Shown here piece after piece: positions 1-9,457 of a stretch of DNA of 64,000 bases; the stretch's first letter is position 1; each line of letters begins with the position of its first letter. This DNA is from JAIQFL01 sp035295745 (GTDB lineage Bacteria; Acidobacteriota; Terriglobia; Bryobacterales; Bryobacteraceae), in the NCBI GenBank assembly GCA_035295745.1, contig DATGIL010000091.1, forward strand, positions 1-64,000, given 5' to 3'. The notes under the pieces were generated by a model. That model saw only the letters and a list, made by a program, of their open reading frames with translations. It did not search any database and was not told the DNA's origin. The translations under genes and the position numbers were made by a program.

Positions 1-178
1 TAGACGGATTGCGCCCCACCAGCAGCGGTCGGGGCATGATGGCTTCGGAATCGCTAAGGCGTACACCTCCTTGCTGCATGATGGCGTAGAGCGAGCGGTC
101 AAGGTGCTGATTCAGGCCCATGCGCCCGGTGACGCCGTTCATGATGATCCCGACGGAATGAATCGTTTTCGCGCTCAA
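1..178 (-). CDS. Gfo/Idh/MocA-family oxidoreductase, N-terminal part (cut by window edge)
   Basis: Only about 59 codons are inside the window; the gene runs off the left edge. The translated start (residues about 8-20: VGIIMNGVTGRMG) is the Rossmann nucleotide-binding motif of the Gfo/Idh/MocA dehydrogenase family, followed by NQHLDRSLYAI and a PRPLLVGRN segment that I know from acidobacterial and planctomycete members. The family uses NAD(P) to oxidise sugars or related substrates; the substrate cannot be told here. I start it at a TTG at 178 because a GGAG sits 6-9 bases upstream (184-187); an internal ATG is possible. It follows the cupin and the permease on the same strand, after a REP-like element. 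Confidence 0.75.
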   Translation of the reverse strand, partial: MSAKTIHSVGIIMNGVTGRMGLNQHLDRSLYAIMQQGGVRLSDSEAIMPRPLLVGRNPS

Positions 179-398
179 AAGGTCTCCTTAATTGTCTTTG
201 GTGCGGCTGCTTGTTCTGGATTGCGCTGTCCCGAGGATCTTGACGCGCCGATATGGCGCAACACTGTTTGCCGCGTCATCTCGGCGCTCTTCGCATATCC
301 ACCAAGTCTGCAGTACGAAACTGCTTTGACGCTGCTGTCTGGACGACAGAGATGATCCAGACCAAATCGGAAGGGCAGACGTCGTGGAATCCCGAAAA

Positions 399-442
399 GC
401 GTCGAGAGGAGTCTCGACGCGGCAAACAGGAGTGTTTGCGCC
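399..442 (-). repeat. REP-like two-hairpin element, copy 1
   Basis: Two perfect hairpins lie side by side: 399-420 (nine-base arms GCGTCGAGA/TCTCGACGC around GGAG) and 421-442 (GGCAAACA/TGTTTGC arms around GGAG). The same pair, with the same spacing, recurs at about 8.46, 23.06 and 34.10 kb and in decayed form elsewhere. Similarity extends into the flank (CCCGAAAAGC), suggesting an element of about 80 bp. It lies between the cupin gene and the downstream oxidoreductase gene. Confidence 0.85.
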
Positions 443-453
443 ACGTCTGCCGA

Positions 454-888
454 CTAGGTGCATTGGGGGGCGGCGCCTTCTGGCAATGGAGGCGCCTCGA
501 CTCCCGCGCGCGGCAATGTGCCATCTAATTCCTGACGCCAGTGCGCCACGTCACCTGCCGGACCGTAGCAGTAAATCATGCGCATCGGCGTGTCGCCCGT
601 ATTCGTCAACTGATGAAAGACGCGATGCGGAATGTAGACTGCCTGGCCGGCGGTCACCGCCCGGCGTTCCTCGCCGAGACACATCTCGCCCGAGCCTTCG
701 ACGATGAAGTAGATCTCTTCCTGGTCCTGATTATGCCAGGGGACTTGTCCGCCGTTGGGCTCGAGCGTCACATGCCCCATCGAAAAATTGGTTGCCTGGA
801 TGGGACTCGCGCCCCCAACCAGGTTTTGTGTGCGCCGGCGCGCGGGATAGGTGCGGCCCGGTGTTTCGGCAAGGTCAGCGATGATCAT
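454..888 (-). CDS. Cupin-domain protein
   Basis: A 144-aa single-domain cupin. The first cupin motif is visible as WHNQDQEEIYFIVEG (about residues 50-64; the usual HxH...E metal ligands are only partly kept) and the second as PHRVFHQLTNTG (about 88-99), with the glycine-rich turns between them. Such small cupins bind a metal and act as sugar or keto-acid isomerases, dioxygenases or plain ligand-binding proteins; the reaction cannot be assigned. The ATG at 888 lies inside the end of the upstream permease gene (14-base overlap), so the two are probably co-translated. It might act on a compound imported by that permease. Confidence 0.8.
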   Translation of the reverse strand: MIIADLAETPGRTYPARRRTQNLVGGASPIQATNFSMGHVTLEPNGGQVPWHNQDQEEIYFIVEGSGEMCLGEERRAVTAGQAVYIPHRVFHQLTNTGDTPMRMIYCYGPAGDVAHWRQELDGTLPRAGVEAPPLPEGAAPQCT

Positions 889-2227
889 GTTTTCGCGTTT
901 GGTCTCCCAGAAAATAGGCTACAACGCCGAGAACGATCAGGATACCGCCGAATTCCAGCGCGTTCATCGGCCCCACAGGTTCGGCATAGTTGCGGACCGC
1001 CGCCAGCACCAGCAGCACCAGCGAGGGAACCCCCAGAAGACTCGCCACCAGGAACCCGCCGGGCACACGATAAGGCCGGGGAAGTTCGGGCTCCCGGATT
1101 CGCAGCGCGACTAGCGACGCGAACTCGAGCAGCACGCTGAGTCCCGTCAACAGCACGTCGAGAAGCACCAGCTTGGTAAAGCTCATTCCCAGCGAAAGCG
1201 CCCACACCACGGAACACGCGGCGATGGCCACCCACGGCGCACCCGTTCGAGAGAGCCGGCGTGCCAGAACGATGGGCAGGAAGCGGTCCTCGGCCAACAC
1301 CGCGGGTAGGCGCGAGAACGTCATCACCTGCGCGTTCAGCGTGCCCACCGCTCCGATCATTCCGCCAATCGTGATCCCAACCGCCAGCACTTCCGCGAGC
1401 AGCGGGTGCTGGACCACAGCGCGGGCGACGTCTGCCCATCCACCAGTGGACCAGCGATTGGGATCGAGCCCCGTGAGCGCGACCGCGCCGACGGGCAGCA
1501 GATAGGACAACGTCACCAGCAGAATGGCAGCGGCCATCGCCAGTGGATAGGTGCGCTGCGGCCGCTCCACTTCTCCCGCGACCGTCGACGCCTGGTCCCA
1601 ACTCATGTAGTTCCACATCGCCACCAGAATGCCGCCCAGGAAGTCGACATTGTGCAGAGGAATCGGTGCGCCGGCCTGCGCTACTCGATGCGTGAACGCA
1701 TAGCCGGTGAGAAGGACGAACGGCGCCAGAAGAAAAACTCCCATCCATACCGAACTCCCGCCCACGCGGGCCGCGCCAAGCAAGTTCCACAGCGCACAGG
1801 CGGCGATCAGCCCAACCTTGATCCAGATCCCTCGCCCTCCTGCCGTCACCGAGGGCGCAAAATGGCCGACATACTCGACAAACAGAGTCGGATAGATGCC
1901 GATATCGAAAATACCGCCGACAATCGACAGCCACGCTTCCTGGAAGCCCCAGAATCTGCCCATGGAGCGCGAGGCCCAGATGTAATAGCCGCCGTCCTGT
2001 GGCAGTGTGCTGGCCAGTTCGCTGACCATCAACACGGTGGGCAATGCCCAGAGCAGCGGCGTGACCAGGAGGATCAGCAACGCGCCCGCATAACCGGCCT
2101 TCGAGACGATATCTTCCAGACCGAAGGGTCCACCGGCGACGATGAAGTAAGTCGCGGCAATCAACGAGAGCAGCGTGATCTTACGCGGCACTCTCTGCCC
2201 CACGGGCGATAACAAGCCGATGGCCAT
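875..2227 (-). CDS. APC-superfamily amino acid/polyamine permease
   Basis: A 450-aa polytopic membrane protein with about 12 hydrophobic segments. The first reads LLSLIAATYFIVAGGPFGLE, the TM1 break typical of the APC (amino acid-polyamine-organocation) superfamily, and SELASTLPQDGGYYIWASR follows after TM2, as in GabP/PuuP-like transporters. Length matches the family. It probably imports an amino acid, amine or related compound through the inner membrane. The start at 2227 gives the family-like N-terminus. It is first in a minus-strand operon with the overlapping cupin gene, and is divergent from the TonB-dependent receptor (220-base shared upstream region). Confidence 0.88.
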   Translation of the reverse strand: MAIGLLSPVGQRVPRKITLLSLIAATYFIVAGGPFGLEDIVSKAGYAGALLILLVTPLLWALPTVLMVSELASTLPQDGGYYIWASRSMGRFWGFQEAWLSIVGGIFDIGIYPTLFVEYVGHFAPSVTAGGRGIWIKVGLIAACALWNLLGAARVGGSSVWMGVFLLAPFVLLTGYAFTHRVAQAGAPIPLHNVDFLGGILVAMWNYMSWDQASTVAGEVERPQRTYPLAMAAAILLVTLSYLLPVGAVALTGLDPNRWSTGGWADVARAVVQHPLLAEVLAVGITIGGMIGAVGTLNAQVMTFSRLPAVLAEDRFLPIVLARRLSRTGAPWVAIAACSVVWALSLGMSFTKLVLLDVLLTGLSVLLEFASLVALRIREPELPRPYRVPGGFLVASLLGVPSLVLLVLAAVRNYAEPVGPMNALEFGGILIVLGVVAYFLGDQTRKHDHR

Positions 2228-2448
2228 CTATCCAGAGTAAGGCAAAAGTTCCAAATTTTGTTTCGATTGTGGAGCGTTGCCGGCGGTCACAGCGTGACCG
2301 GAGTGCGACAGCCCAATAGAGCCATCGGAGTGCATGTGCAGTGCATTTCACCCTTTATTTCCAATACTCCAAAAGACACTCGAAACCTCCTGGATTACTG
2401 GCCACGTCCATGCAAATTACCAGTTCATTTGGAGGATTAGTGTACGTT

Positions 2449-5400
2449 ATGCGAAGAGCGCTCGCCTTGTGCATTCTTGCGTCTGCCTGCCTCGCGGCCG
2501 CGAATGCCCAGGAAGTAGCAGGTGTTGGAGCAGTGACCGGTATCGTCCGCGACAGTTCTGGCGAAGGGATCCCGGATTGTACAGTCTTGCTGGCGAACGA
2601 TGCCTTGGGCATCCGGCGCACGATGACGACTACCGACGAGGGCGTCTTCGATGCCCCGGCTTTGGCTCCGGCCTCCGGGTACAGCCTGAAGGTTTCCCGC
2701 AAAGGATTCGCCGATTGGCAGATTCCCGGCTTCTCTGTCTCGGCCGGACAGACTCTGACCTTTCGCATCCCGCTCGACGTGGAAGCACCTTCCGCCAAGA
2801 TCGATCCGCGTTCCTATATTTCTCCGGTGGAAGACAATAAGACTGGTGTCTCGATTCAAGTCTCCCCGCACCAGGTTGAGTCACTGCCGAGGAACGGGCG
2901 GGCATTGGACACCTTGGTGCTGCTGGCCCCCGCGGTCAACTCCGACCGGTCGTCGGGCGCGATCGCGTTTCGCGGCGAGTTGTTCCCAAACTCGCTTTTG
3001 ACCGACGGTCTCGACAGCACCAATAGCTTCTACTTCACCAAGCCCGGTATTGGGCCGCAGGTTTCGGGTGACGCGATTCAGGAAGTGCAGGTTCTGTCGT
3101 CCGGCTGGCCCGCCGAGATCGGCCACAGCATGGGAGGGGTCGTCAATGCGGTGACTCCTTCGGGCACGAACACGCTCCACGGAACTGCCTACGACTACTT
3201 CCACCCGGGCAGTTGGAACTCCGCCGACCGTTACGCGCCGGGATTCAATCCGGCCGAAAGGCAGCATCAGGCCGGCGCCAGTGTGGGCGGCCCGATCCTC
3301 ACCGACAAGCTCTTCGGGTATGTCTTCGGCGAAGCGATCAATGGCGATTCCAACGCCATCAATCACATCACCAACCAGCTCCTGGCGAATCCGTTCGGCA
3401 CTTCCGTGCTGGCCTCGAACTGCAAAGCCAACGCGGCGCAGTGTACCGCAGCCATCAACTTCATCAACTCCCAGTTCAATGTGCCGGTGGCACGCTCCCT
3501 GCACTCGCAGGAAGGCGTCGCGCGCATCGACTATCGCTTTAGTGAATTCCACAACTTCACGGTGGAAGCGAACGCCATGCATCGCAATGCGCCCAACGGT
3601 GCGCAGCCTGAGACCGTCGCGCCGAACGGTGGACTGCTGGGGCAGAACGGCAATTTCGGCGAGGAGACGCGCTACGCAAAAGCCGGGTGGACCGGCATCC
3701 TGGGAGCCGGGATCGTCAACGAGCTGCGCGCCGGCTGGTATCACGACCGTGACGCCGTTTATACCGATACTCACCTGCTGCCGTCTACCGGCCTGATCGG
3801 AATTAACGTAGCCGGCGTGCCCGTCGGAGGCGCCAATCCGGCGTTTCCTGAGATCGTGAGTGAGAACCGGTATCAACTGGTGGACAACTTCACGTTGACC
3901 AGCTACTCCCACACTTTGAAGGTCGGCGCCGATCTTTCGAAGAACGAGGATTACTTCAATCAACTGTATGACCGCTACGGAACGTATAACTACGCCTCAT
4001 TGACCACCTTTGCAGAGGACTTCAGCGCCAACCCGCTGGGCTTCCGCAACTACACCAACTTCACTCAAGGTTTCGGGAATCCCGTTACCGACCTGCACAG
4101 CCGGCGCTATCAGTTGTACGCGCAGGACACCTGGAAGGCTGGATCGCGAATCACCGTCACTTTCGGCGTGCGCTGGGAGAAATCGCATCTCCCGCAGCCC
4201 TCCGAACCCAACACGAACTGGTATCAGACCGGCACCATTCCGTCGGCCAACACGGATTTCGCTCCGCGCATCGGCGCTGCCGTCATGATGGATGAGAAGA
4301 CAGTGCTGCGGGTCGGCTTCGGCTATTACTATGCGCCCTACACCGGCCAGTTGTTGGACACGCTCTTCGCCGACAACGGGGTATACCGCAGCAGCATCAC
4401 CGTCAATCCGGTGCAGAGCGGGTCGCCCGTATTTCCCAAGCTCGTGTCTCCGAGCGCGATTCCCACGGCCACCACAAACGTGGTTTTTGCCTCAGCCAAG
4501 TTTTATAACCCGCTTACCGAGCAAGGTACCGCCGCCATCGAACACCGCTTCGACAGGAACACCACGGTGACCCTCAGTTACATCAACAGCCGCGGTGTGA
4601 AATTATGGTCCGAGCAGGATCTCAACCCCTCCGCGCCCACCATCACCGATAGTTACAACCTGTTGAACGCCGCGGGAACTCAGACCGGCACTTATAGCAC
4701 CTCGATCTGGACCGCCCGGGATTCCACCAGCTTCGGTCACGTTTATCAGATCGCTAACGAAGGCAAGTCGCGCTACTCCGGCTTCATCCTCGAAGGGCGG
4801 CGGCGCGTGACGAACGGCCTTTCGGTGCAAGCCTCCTACACGCGTTCCACTGCCACGGACAATATTATCGGGAGCCCGATCTACGGTTTCATCCCGACCA
4901 ATACCATTCCCGCAAATTACGGCTTCGATGAAGGCCCCTCCAATTTCGACCAACGCAACCGCGGAGTCATCAACTGGACTTGGCAGCCCACCGTCGGCTC
5001 CGGCAGTCCTTCGACGCTCCGATACGTGGTGAATGGCTGGCAACTTTCGGGCATCGCCACGCTCGCCTCGGGAATGCCGCAGACGCCGCTGGTGCTTACG
5101 GTGGGACAACAGTTCACCGGTGTCACGATGCTGTACACCACTTCGTTCAACGGGTCGGGCGGCTGGTCGCGCGCGCCTTTCGTGGCCGTAAACAGCCTGT
5201 CGACTGGGGCACAGTACAACGTGGATGCTCGGCTTTCGCGTACGCTGCAGTTCAGCGATCGGGTGAAGGCGATTGTGCTGATCGAGGCATTCAACGCATT
5301 GAATAAGCAGTACAACACGGGCATCGAAAACATCGCGTATGCGGCGACTAGCGGCACGATCCGCCCGGTACCCGGCGGCGGTGCTCCGAACGCATCGTAT

Positions 5401-5460
5401 GGCTTCCCTTACGGAACGAACGCACGCAGCGCGCAGGTGGCGTTCCGAGTCGTTTTCTAG
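2449..5460 (+). CDS. TonB-dependent receptor with carboxypeptidase-regulatory-like domain
   Basis: A 1003-aa outer-membrane receptor of the acidobacterial OAR/SusC-like type. I start at ATG 2449, 12 bases after GGAGGA (2431-2436), because this gives a clean signal peptide (MRRALALCILASACLAAANA). Residues about 25-110 form a CarboxypepD_reg-like beta-sandwich (GIVRDSSGEGIPDCTVLL). A plug follows (SLPRNGRALDTLVLLAPAV; TDGLDSTNS; GGVVNAVTPSGTN), then a long barrel region ending in the aromatic outer-membrane signature QVAFRVVF. The family imports large or scarce ligands with TonB energy; the ligand is unknown. An in-frame GTG at 2440 is an alternative start. The gene is monocistronic and followed by a repeat array. 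Confidence 0.92.
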   Translation: MRRALALCILASACLAAANAQEVAGVGAVTGIVRDSSGEGIPDCTVLLANDALGIRRTMTTTDEGVFDAPALAPASGYSLKVSRKGFADWQIPGFSVSAGQTLTFRIPLDVEAPSAKIDPRSYISPVEDNKTGVSIQVSPHQVESLPRNGRALDTLVLLAPAVNSDRSSGAIAFRGELFPNSLLTDGLDSTNSFYFTKPGIGPQVSGDAIQEVQVLSSGWPAEIGHSMGGVVNAVTPSGTNTLHGTAYDYFHPGSWNSADRYAPGFNPAERQHQAGASVGGPILTDKLFGYVFGEAINGDSNAINHITNQLLANPFGTSVLASNCKANAAQCTAAINFINSQFNVPVARSLHSQEGVARIDYRFSEFHNFTVEANAMHRNAPNGAQPETVAPNGGLLGQNGNFGEETRYAKAGWTGILGAGIVNELRAGWYHDRDAVYTDTHLLPSTGLIGINVAGVPVGGANPAFPEIVSENRYQLVDNFTLTSYSHTLKVGADLSKNEDYFNQLYDRYGTYNYASLTTFAEDFSANPLGFRNYTNFTQGFGNPVTDLHSRRYQLYAQDTWKAGSRITVTFGVRWEKSHLPQPSEPNTNWYQTGTIPSANTDFAPRIGAAVMMDEKTVLRVGFGYYYAPYTGQLLDTLFADNGVYRSSITVNPVQSGSPVFPKLVSPSAIPTATTNVVFASAKFYNPLTEQGTAAIEHRFDRNTTVTLSYINSRGVKLWSEQDLNPSAPTITDSYNLLNAAGTQTGTYSTSIWTARDSTSFGHVYQIANEGKSRYSGFILEGRRRVTNGLSVQASYTRSTATDNIIGSPIYGFIPTNTIPANYGFDEGPSNFDQRNRGVINWTWQPTVGSGSPSTLRYVVNGWQLSGIATLASGMPQTPLVLTVGQQFTGVTMLYTTSFNGSGGWSRAPFVAVNSLSTGAQYNVDARLSRTLQFSDRVKAIVLIEAFNALNKQYNTGIENIAYAATSGTIRPVPGGGAPNASYGFPYGTNARSAQVAFRVVF

Positions 5461-5520
5461 GGCGGGCGCCGATCCTGAAAGGGTAGGGTTGTGGCTTGTA
5501 ACTTACGCCGGGGCGTCAGG

Positions 5521-6030
5521 TGCGCTGACGAGCCGCGACCGTAGGTGAGTGTGAGAAGCTGTGAAAAATCGGGGAGCGCCTGCCCCACAGACGATTGGAC
5601 ATCGCTTGCTCACGCGCGCGGCTCGTCACTGTCTTGCGAGCCGCGACCGTGAGGGAGCGTCTTCCCCCTCTGATTACCGATCGCTTGCTCACGCGCGCGG
5701 CTCGTCACTGTCTTGCGAGCCGCGACCGTGAGGGAGCGTCTTCCCCCTCTGATTACCGGTCGCTTGCTCACGCGCGCGGCTCGTCACTGTCTTGCGAGCC
5801 GCGACCGTGAGGGAGCGTCTTCCCCCTCTGATTGCCGGTCGCTTGCTCACGCGCGCGGCTCGTCACTGTCTTGCGAGCCGCGACCGTGAGGGAGCGCCTG
5901 CCCACATACGATTGGACATCGCTTGCTCACGCGCGCGGCTCGTCACTGTCTTGCGAGCCGCGACCGTGAGGGAGCGTCTTCCCCCTCTGATTGCCGATCG
6001 CTTGCTGACGCGCGCGGCTCGTGGTCGCAA
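5521..6030. repeat. Tandem array of 79-80 bp palindromic units
   Basis: The landmark CGCTTGCT recurs at 5603, 5682, 5761, 5840, 5920 and 5999, giving periods of 79, 79, 79, 80 and 79. Each unit holds an imperfect inverted repeat: GCTTGCTCACGCGCGCGGCT on one side and GAGCCGCGACCGTGAGGGAG on the other, separated by TCGTCACTGTCTTGC. The spacer between palindromes is CTTCCCCCTCTGATTACCG in most units, but reads CCTGCCCACATACGATTGGA near 5900, like the leading half unit (5521-5602). The last unit is cut at about 6026. The whole 5461-6051 gap between the receptor and sppA holds only this array; I see no gene in it. Confidence 0.93.
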
Positions 6031-6051
6031 CTCGTCGCAGAGTTTGAGTGG

Positions 6052-7776
6052 CTACCGCACCTCGAACCAGTAAGGCATCAACCGTAAATAGCCACCCTTC
6101 ATCCACGCGTGAAATGGCATCTTGCCAAAAACTTGCCCGAGCTTGGATTCCAGCACGTCCTCCTGAGACCTCTTCATGAGGACGTCGAGGAAGTTCCGAT
6201 GAGGCGGATAAGTAACCAGCGTCACCTGCTCGCTGTCTGGAATGTTGGCCTTCTTCTTCAGCACCGCGATAGCGGTGTCGAGGCCGCCCAACTCGTCCAC
6301 CAGCCCGCGAGGCTTCGCCTGGCTTCCGAGCCACACCCGTCCTTGTGCCACCGCATCGATCTCGCTCACCGGATGATGGCGCGCATCGGAAACTTTCGCC
6401 AAAAAGTCCTGATAGCTTTCGTCGATCCCCTGGCGCAGCTTGTCTCGTTCGTCGGGGGAAAGCGGGGTGTAATCCGAATCGATATCGGCGTGTTTCCCAC
6501 GCTGGATCGCGTCCTTTGAGACGCCCACCTTTTCGTACAGCCCGTGAAGATCCGGCTTGCCGAAGACAACGCCGATGGAGCCGGTAAACGTGCCTGGTTC
6601 GGCGACGATCGAGTCCCCCGTCATCGCCATATAATATCCGCCCGACGCCGCCAGGTCGGACATCGAGATCACCATCGGCTTCTTCTTGCTCAGCAGATTC
6701 ATCTGGCGCCAGATGTCGTCCGAAGCCGTCACTTCTCCGCCGGGCGAATTGATCCGGATCAGCACGCCTTTGATCGTGGAGTCGCCGGCCACCTGCGTAA
6801 GCAGCTTGTCGAAACCGTATGACGTCAGGCTGCTCTCGTCGGCCCCATTATCATCAGGCCCCCCGCGAACGATGTCGCCCTCTCCAATCACCAGCGCGAT
6901 GCGACTCTTACCCGAGACACCGGCGCTCTCCGGCGGCACCTTCACGTACTTCTCGCCGGACAGTTTGACCGGTTCTCCCGAGTGCAGCTTGTCTTTGAGG
7001 GCGCTCCACATCTCGTCCTCAAAGCAGAGTTGATCGACAAGCCCGGCCTTCAGTGCCTGCTTCGCCGTAAACGGTCCGTCATCGATAATGGCCTGCACTT
7101 CCTCCGGCGACTTCTTGCGCGCCGCGGCAATCTTCGCCACCAGGTTTCCGTACAGGTCGTCCACCACGCTATTCATCACTTCCTTGGTTTCCGGACTCAT
7201 GTCGCTGCGCGTAAACATGTCGCCGAAGTCTTTATACTTCCCGGCGTGTTCCACTTCGACCGTGACGCCGAGCTTGTCGAGCGTCTTTTTGAAATACATG
7301 GACTCGGCACGCAGGCCTTTGAGCATGAGAGGCTCTTCCGGCCCGCTGAAAATGCGGTCGGCGGCCAGCGCCACATAATAGTCCCGCGCAGATGGCGTGC
7401 GCAGGTAAGCGAACACCGGCTTGCCGGATTTCCTGAATTGCTCCACATCGGCGCGGATCTCCTCCATCTTGGCCCAACCGGCAGAGAGCCCGTCGGGTTC
7501 GAGTACGATCGCCTTGATGTGAGAGTCGGCAGCCGCCATGCGGAGCATCATCCAGACATTGGCAACGGTGACTTGAGAGCTCCCGCCGCCCAGGAAGTCA
7601 GGCAACTCCACCGGTGCGCGCTCCGGGATGTCACCCTGCAAGCGCAGTATGAGCACAGAGTTGTCAGCGATTTGCGGCGGCTTCTCGCGAAAGCGAAGCA
7701 GCGCGACAAAGAGGAGGAAGAACGAGAGGAGGACCAGCGCGACGCCCGTTACCAGGCCGATGAAGAACTTCGCCAT
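6052..7776 (-). CDS. sppA: Signal peptide peptidase SppA, long (67K) type
   Basis: A 574-aa membrane-anchored serine protease that degrades cleaved signal peptides. One N-terminal membrane segment (residues about 4-28) precedes two tandem SppA domains, as in the E. coli 67-kDa form. The N-terminal domain carries the catalytic lysine in AGKYKDFGDMFTRSDMS (K182 by alignment from memory to E. coli K209), the C-terminal domain the nucleophile in DLAASGGYYMA (S378). INSPGGEV marks the oxyanion region. A TTG at 7812 is in frame, but ATG 7776 puts the membrane segment at the very N-terminus and has GGAT upstream. Divergent from the downstream AhpD-like gene. Confidence 0.92.
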   Translation of the reverse strand: MAKFFIGLVTGVALVLLSFFLLFVALLRFREKPPQIADNSVLILRLQGDIPERAPVELPDFLGGGSSQVTVANVWMMLRMAAADSHIKAIVLEPDGLSAGWAKMEEIRADVEQFRKSGKPVFAYLRTPSARDYYVALAADRIFSGPEEPLMLKGLRAESMYFKKTLDKLGVTVEVEHAGKYKDFGDMFTRSDMSPETKEVMNSVVDDLYGNLVAKIAAARKKSPEEVQAIIDDGPFTAKQALKAGLVDQLCFEDEMWSALKDKLHSGEPVKLSGEKYVKVPPESAGVSGKSRIALVIGEGDIVRGGPDDNGADESSLTSYGFDKLLTQVAGDSTIKGVLIRINSPGGEVTASDDIWRQMNLLSKKKPMVISMSDLAASGGYYMAMTGDSIVAEPGTFTGSIGVVFGKPDLHGLYEKVGVSKDAIQRGKHADIDSDYTPLSPDERDKLRQGIDESYQDFLAKVSDARHHPVSEIDAVAQGRVWLGSQAKPRGLVDELGGLDTAIAVLKKKANIPDSEQVTLVTYPPHRNFLDVLMKRSQEDVLESKLGQVFGKMPFHAWMKGGYLRLMPYWFEVR

Positions 7777-7953
7777 AGCTAATCCGACGGTAACATAGCG
7801 GAGCAATGCCAACCGTACGTTTGCGATCGTTCTGCGGGTGTCGAGGTAACCCCCTGCGACTCATTTCCCTCTCCGATCATCCTAACAATCAAGAATTACG
7901 ACAACCCAACCGGCGAGGCGGGACTACCGCCACGCCACCAAAGGAGAATTGGT

Positions 7954-8433
7954 ATGGAGCAGCGAATCGATCTTATGAAAACCGCTCGTGGCGCGGTCGA
8001 CGCCATGCTGGGCATCGAGAAATATCTTCATAAATCTGGTCTCGAGGAACGTCTCCTGCTTTTGATCCAGTTGCGCGCTTCGCAGATCAATGGATGCGCC
8101 TTCTGCCTCGACATGCATTGGAAAGACCTGCGAGCCGCTGGTGAAACGGAGCAAAGGCTATATGGACTGGATGCGTGGGAGGAGTCCCCGTATTACACCG
8201 ATCGCGAACGCGCGGCCTTCGCTTGGACCGAAGCGGTAACCAACATTCGCGACGGCCATGTACCCGATTCGGTGTATGAAAAAGTACGGCCGCACTTCAC
8301 CGAAAAGGAACTTGCCGATCTGACGTTAGCGATCGTGGCGATCAATGGCTGGAATCGTCTTAACATTGCGTTGAGGACTCCGGCCGGCTGGTATCAGCCG
8401 TCCAAAAAGCACGAACTCCTGGCGGCGCATTAA
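7954..8433 (+). CDS. AhpD-like carboxymuconolactone decarboxylase-family protein
   Basis: A 159-aa alpha-helical protein of the CMD/AhpD superfamily. The redox signature is present as NGCAFCLDMH (about residues 48-57): the CxxC pair plus downstream histidine that in AhpD-type proteins performs thiol-based peroxide reduction. The helix LRASQINGCAFC and the C-terminal NGWNRLNIALRTP are family-typical. It probably acts as a cytoplasmic peroxidase or alkylhydroperoxidase-like protein. The start at 7954 is fixed by AAGGAG a few bases upstream. Single gene, followed by a REP-like element. Confidence 0.87.
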   Translation: MEQRIDLMKTARGAVDAMLGIEKYLHKSGLEERLLLLIQLRASQINGCAFCLDMHWKDLRAAGETEQRLYGLDAWEESPYYTDRERAAFAWTEAVTNIRDGHVPDSVYEKVRPHFTEKELADLTLAIVAINGWNRLNIALRTPAGWYQPSKKHELLAAH

Positions 8434-8460
8434 TACCGAGGCTGTTTCGTGTGCATTGTG

Positions 8461-8502
8461 GCGCAAACACTCTGTTTGCCGCGTCGACATTCCTGTCGAC
8501 GC
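8461..8502 (+). repeat. REP-like two-hairpin element, copy 2
   Basis: GCGCAAACA/TGTTTGCC (8461-8480) and GCGTCGACA/TGTCGACGC (8481-8502) form two adjacent hairpins in the reverse order to copy 1. Arm changes are compensated (GTCGACA with TGTCGAC instead of GTCGAGA with TCTCGAC), which argues that the structure, not only the sequence, is kept. The following CTTTCGGGAGTCC matches the flank of copy 1. A short GAGCCGCGCTCGCGTTAGCGAGC hairpin at about 8550-8573 recalls the other repeat family. Confidence 0.82.
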
Positions 8503-8583
8503 TTTCGGGAGTCCGTAAAGTCTCCAAGATGGAACCCTGAGGTTCGTTACTACGAGCCGCGCTCGCGTTAGCGAGCGATCCGT

Positions 8584-9453
8584 CTAGCCGCAGCAACTGC
8601 CGCGGTAATAGAGCTTTTCGAAGTGCTCCTCAGGAGTCATGGAGTCCCATTGTTTGAAACTGCTCCAGGGAGATCCCTGCCGGCGGCCATCCCTAACTGG
8701 GCCGGCAATGCCTGCCATCCAGCCCTCGCCTGGAGCCCAGGGGCGGGGATACTCCCGAAAGCGGAACAGGTAAACTTCTTCCGGCTCCTCGCCTTCGTCT
8801 CCCACCAGGAAGATTTGCATCAGCTCGATTTCTTCCGGGGGCACCCCCAGTTCGTTGGGGTGGGAAGCCCAGTGCACCAGGTCCGACGCCGCGAGAAGAT
8901 CCGGACGTGACCAGGGCTCGGGCATGAGCCAATGCATGTCCAGCTCCCGGAGAAGGTTCATGAAGGTCATGCGCATCTCGTGGCTCTCCGCCACGCGCTC
9001 GATCTCGTCAGGATCAACCACTTGCTGGAGCCGCAGCAGCGACACAACTGTAAAGCACTTGAGCCGCGGGTCGGCGAGGTGGATAGCCCGTTCCAACACG
9101 CTCCTCACCCCATCCATATCCAGATAGCCGAGAAGATCGAGTACTACTTCCGCCTCGGCGCGAGGCTCGAGATACTCGTCTTCCAGCATCCACTCGGTAT
9201 CCGGTCCGGCCTGTTGCAGCGGCTCCACGCGAGCTTCGATTGCGCTCCAGTACTTCAGCGCAGCCGCAGTGTACTCCGAGATTTCGGCCAACGACAGATC
9301 ACCGCGCTGGCGCAGCGACAAACAGGCTGCGGCGACATCATACTGCGATCCGACTCGCTCTCCGATTTTGAACAAGCTGGCAATCGCGCGATCTCGTCGA
9401 GGCCCACGAACCCCTTGGATGGCCTTCACCAGCGCTCTTACGTCTTCTTGCAT
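8584..9453 (-). CDS. Unrecognised protein, second gene of a coupled pair
   Basis: A 289-aa soluble, acidic, helix-rich protein that I do not recognise. The N-terminal two thirds look like repeated helices (DVRALVKAIQGVRGPRRDRA; SLAEISEYTAAALKYWSAIE; VVLDLLGYLDMDGVRSVLER), possibly HEAT-like; the C-terminus is Trp/Pro-rich (RPWAPGEGWMAGIAG) and ends in GSCCG. I start at ATG 9453, which follows the stop of the upstream gene by four bases and has GGAG in that gene's last codons. An ORF extending to 9546 exists but overlaps the upstream gene. No signal peptide or membrane segment. Confidence 0.6.
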   Translation of the reverse strand: MQEDVRALVKAIQGVRGPRRDRAIASLFKIGERVGSQYDVAAACLSLRQRGDLSLAEISEYTAAALKYWSAIEARVEPLQQAGPDTEWMLEDEYLEPRAEAEVVLDLLGYLDMDGVRSVLERAIHLADPRLKCFTVVSLLRLQQVVDPDEIERVAESHEMRMTFMNLLRELDMHWLMPEPWSRPDLLAASDLVHWASHPNELGVPPEEIELMQIFLVGDEGEEPEEVYLFRFREYPRPWAPGEGWMAGIAGPVRDGRRQGSPWSSFKQWDSMTPEEHFEKLYYRGSCCG

Positions 9454-9457
9454 AGGA

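Noticed and set aside
5603..6030. Possible CRISPR array (regular repeats about 79 bp apart)
   Set aside because: The spacers are nearly identical between units, the repeated part is much longer than a CRISPR repeat and is a long palindrome, and no cas gene is nearby.
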